This document shows positions 63,236 through 64,000 of a DNA stretch of 64,000 bases, in pieces. The position numbers were made by a program, and so were the translations under genes. The stretch's first letter is position 1. Each line of letters starts with the position of its first letter. The stretch is taken from contig CAWGFM010000005.1 in NCBI GenBank assembly GCA_963821935.1, positions 1,116,001 through 1,180,000 of the forward strand. Direction: 5' to 3'. Under the pieces are notes generated by a model, which ran no database searches, had not been told where the DNA came from, and worked only from the letters and a program-made list of their open reading frames with translations. This DNA comes from JAOUEA01 sp963821935. Lineage in GTDB: Bacteria > Actinomycetota > UBA4738 > HRBIN12.

Positions 63236-64000
63236 GATCACTGGACCCTCGGACGTGTTGGTTGATCTTCGGGATCACCGGCGACCTCGCGAAGAAGATG
63301 ACCTTCGTCGCGCTCTACCGACTGGAGCGGCGCGGCCAGCTCTCGTGCCCGATCGTGGGCGTCGCGATCGACGTGCTGACCGACGACCAGCTGCGCGAGC
63401 ATGCGCGCTCGTCGATCGAGGCGGCGGGCGAGACCGTCGATGACACGGTCTTCGATCGGCTCGCGGCGCGCATGTCCTACGTGGCCGGGGACTATGCCGA
63501 CGCCCAGACGTACGGCACGCTCGCCGATCACCTGGGCACGGTCGAGCGTCCCACGTTCTACTTGGAGATCCCGCCATCGTTGTTCGCCCGCGTGGTGGAA
63601 GGTCTGCACGGCGCCGGGCTGACCCATGCGGCTCGCATCGTGATCGAGAAGCCGTTCGGTCACGACCTGGCGTCGGCCCGTGAGCTCAACGCCACGTTGC
63701 GAGGGCTGGTCGAAGAATCCCAGCTGTTCCGGATCGACCACTTCTCGGGCAAGGAACCCGTGATGGACATCATGTTCCTTCGGTTCACGAACGCGATCTT
63801 CGAACCGCTCTGGAACCGCCGATACGTGGAGGCGGTGCAGATCACGTTGGCCGAGGACTTCGGTGTCGAGGACCGGGGCTCGTTCTACGACCCGGTGGGC
63901 GCGCTGCGTGACGTCGTGCAGAACCACCTGCTCCAGGTGCTGGCTCTGGTCGCCATGGAGCCCCCCGCCGACGTCGACACCGAGACCCTGCGCAACAAGA
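63228..64000 (+). CDS. zwf: Glucose-6-phosphate dehydrogenase, N-terminal part
   Basis: The gene leaves the right edge after about 257 codons. The start MAEITGPSDVLV is followed, after removal of one extra T near 63264, by IFGITGDLAKKM, the NADP-binding GxxGDLAxxK motif. Catalytic motifs are IEKPFGHDLASARELN and FRIDHFSGKEPVMDIM, the RIDHFLGKE signature with Ser for Leu. It overlaps ctaF by 8 nt and so may be transcribed with the oxidase operon. It opens the oxidative pentose phosphate route. Confidence 0.9.

Noticed and set aside
1..64000. IS elements, prophage genes, CRISPR arrays or rRNA
   Set aside because: No transposase, integrase or phage structural motifs, no regularly spaced repeats and no rRNA-like sequence were seen.

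Overview
The window is 64 kb of high-GC DNA that reads as a chromosome segment of an Actinomycetota bacterium. The evidence is the coproporphyrin-type haem route ending in HemQ, a mycothiol-dependent-isomerase-type protein, an actinobacterial XylA N-terminus, a three-helix Rieske subunit and a diheme QcrC. The class cannot be decided from the sequence alone. Many genes have a TANNNT -10 box 7-10 nt before the start codon and no Shine-Dalgarno sequence, which points to widespread leaderless transcription. About half the larger genes need one or more frame changes to read through. These look like uncorrected indel errors of a long-read assembly rather than gene decay, and they are densest between about 34.2 and 41.5 kb.

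Layout. 0-6 kb: kelch lipoprotein, CPA2 antiporter, membrane-bound spermidine-synthase-like protein, Tat-exported M14 carboxypeptidase. 6-10.2 kb: hemE-hemH-hemY-hemQ operon (late coproporphyrin-dependent haem synthesis). 10.2-23.6 kb: housekeeping and accessory genes (DinB/MDMPI protein, HTH_42/AlkZ-like protein, PPK2, RTX-repeat protein, hemolysin III, HAD, UvrD-like helicase, CDGSH protein, MsrA, FAD oxidoreductase, YCII protein, serine hydrolase, small PAS-like protein). 23.6-31.4 kb: early haem genes on the minus strand in two groups (hemA-hemC-hemD and hemB, hemL-lipoprotein), separated by a plus-strand M19 dipeptidase. With the first cluster this gives the whole glutamyl-tRNA to haem route. 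31.4-33.8 kb: P1/DmpA peptidase, DAO-type oxidase, tRNA-Ser(GCT).

33.8-34.7 kb holds the most interesting item: an AhpD/carboxymuconolactone-decarboxylase protein whose CxxC motif is written Cys-x-x-TGA. Coding continues in the same frame after the TGA. A hairpin with a GGUC apical loop follows at almost the spacing of the E. coli fdhF SECIS. I read this as a selenoprotein (CxxU), preceded by a small partner gene.

34.8-37.9 kb: an RnfD-like membrane protein (UnbU-like) and a secreted VCBS/ASPIC (UnbV-like) protein, coupled to a Gfo/Idh/MocA oxidoreductase. 38.8-44.8 kb: a D-xylose operon on the minus strand, xylF-xylG-xylH-xylA-xylB, with a second Gfo/Idh/MocA gene divergent from it. 46-51.3 kb: secreted protein, NarL-type two-component system, divergent MMPL exporter. 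51.3-56 kb: FdxA-type ferredoxin, conserved uncharacterised gene, tal-pgi-glk sugar-phosphate operon. 56-63.2 kb: ctaG, then one tightly overlapping operon ctaE-qcrC-qcrA-qcrB-ctaC-ctaD-ctaF for a bc1-aa3 respiratory supercomplex, running into zwf, which the window edge cuts.

The genes fit an aerobic heterotroph. Xylose enters through XylFGH and XylAB into the pentose phosphate route (tal, zwf, pgi), and electrons leave through a haem-rich bc1-aa3 chain whose haem is supplied by the two hem clusters. No IS element, prophage or CRISPR array is visible. No stretch longer than 300 bases lacks an assigned gene.
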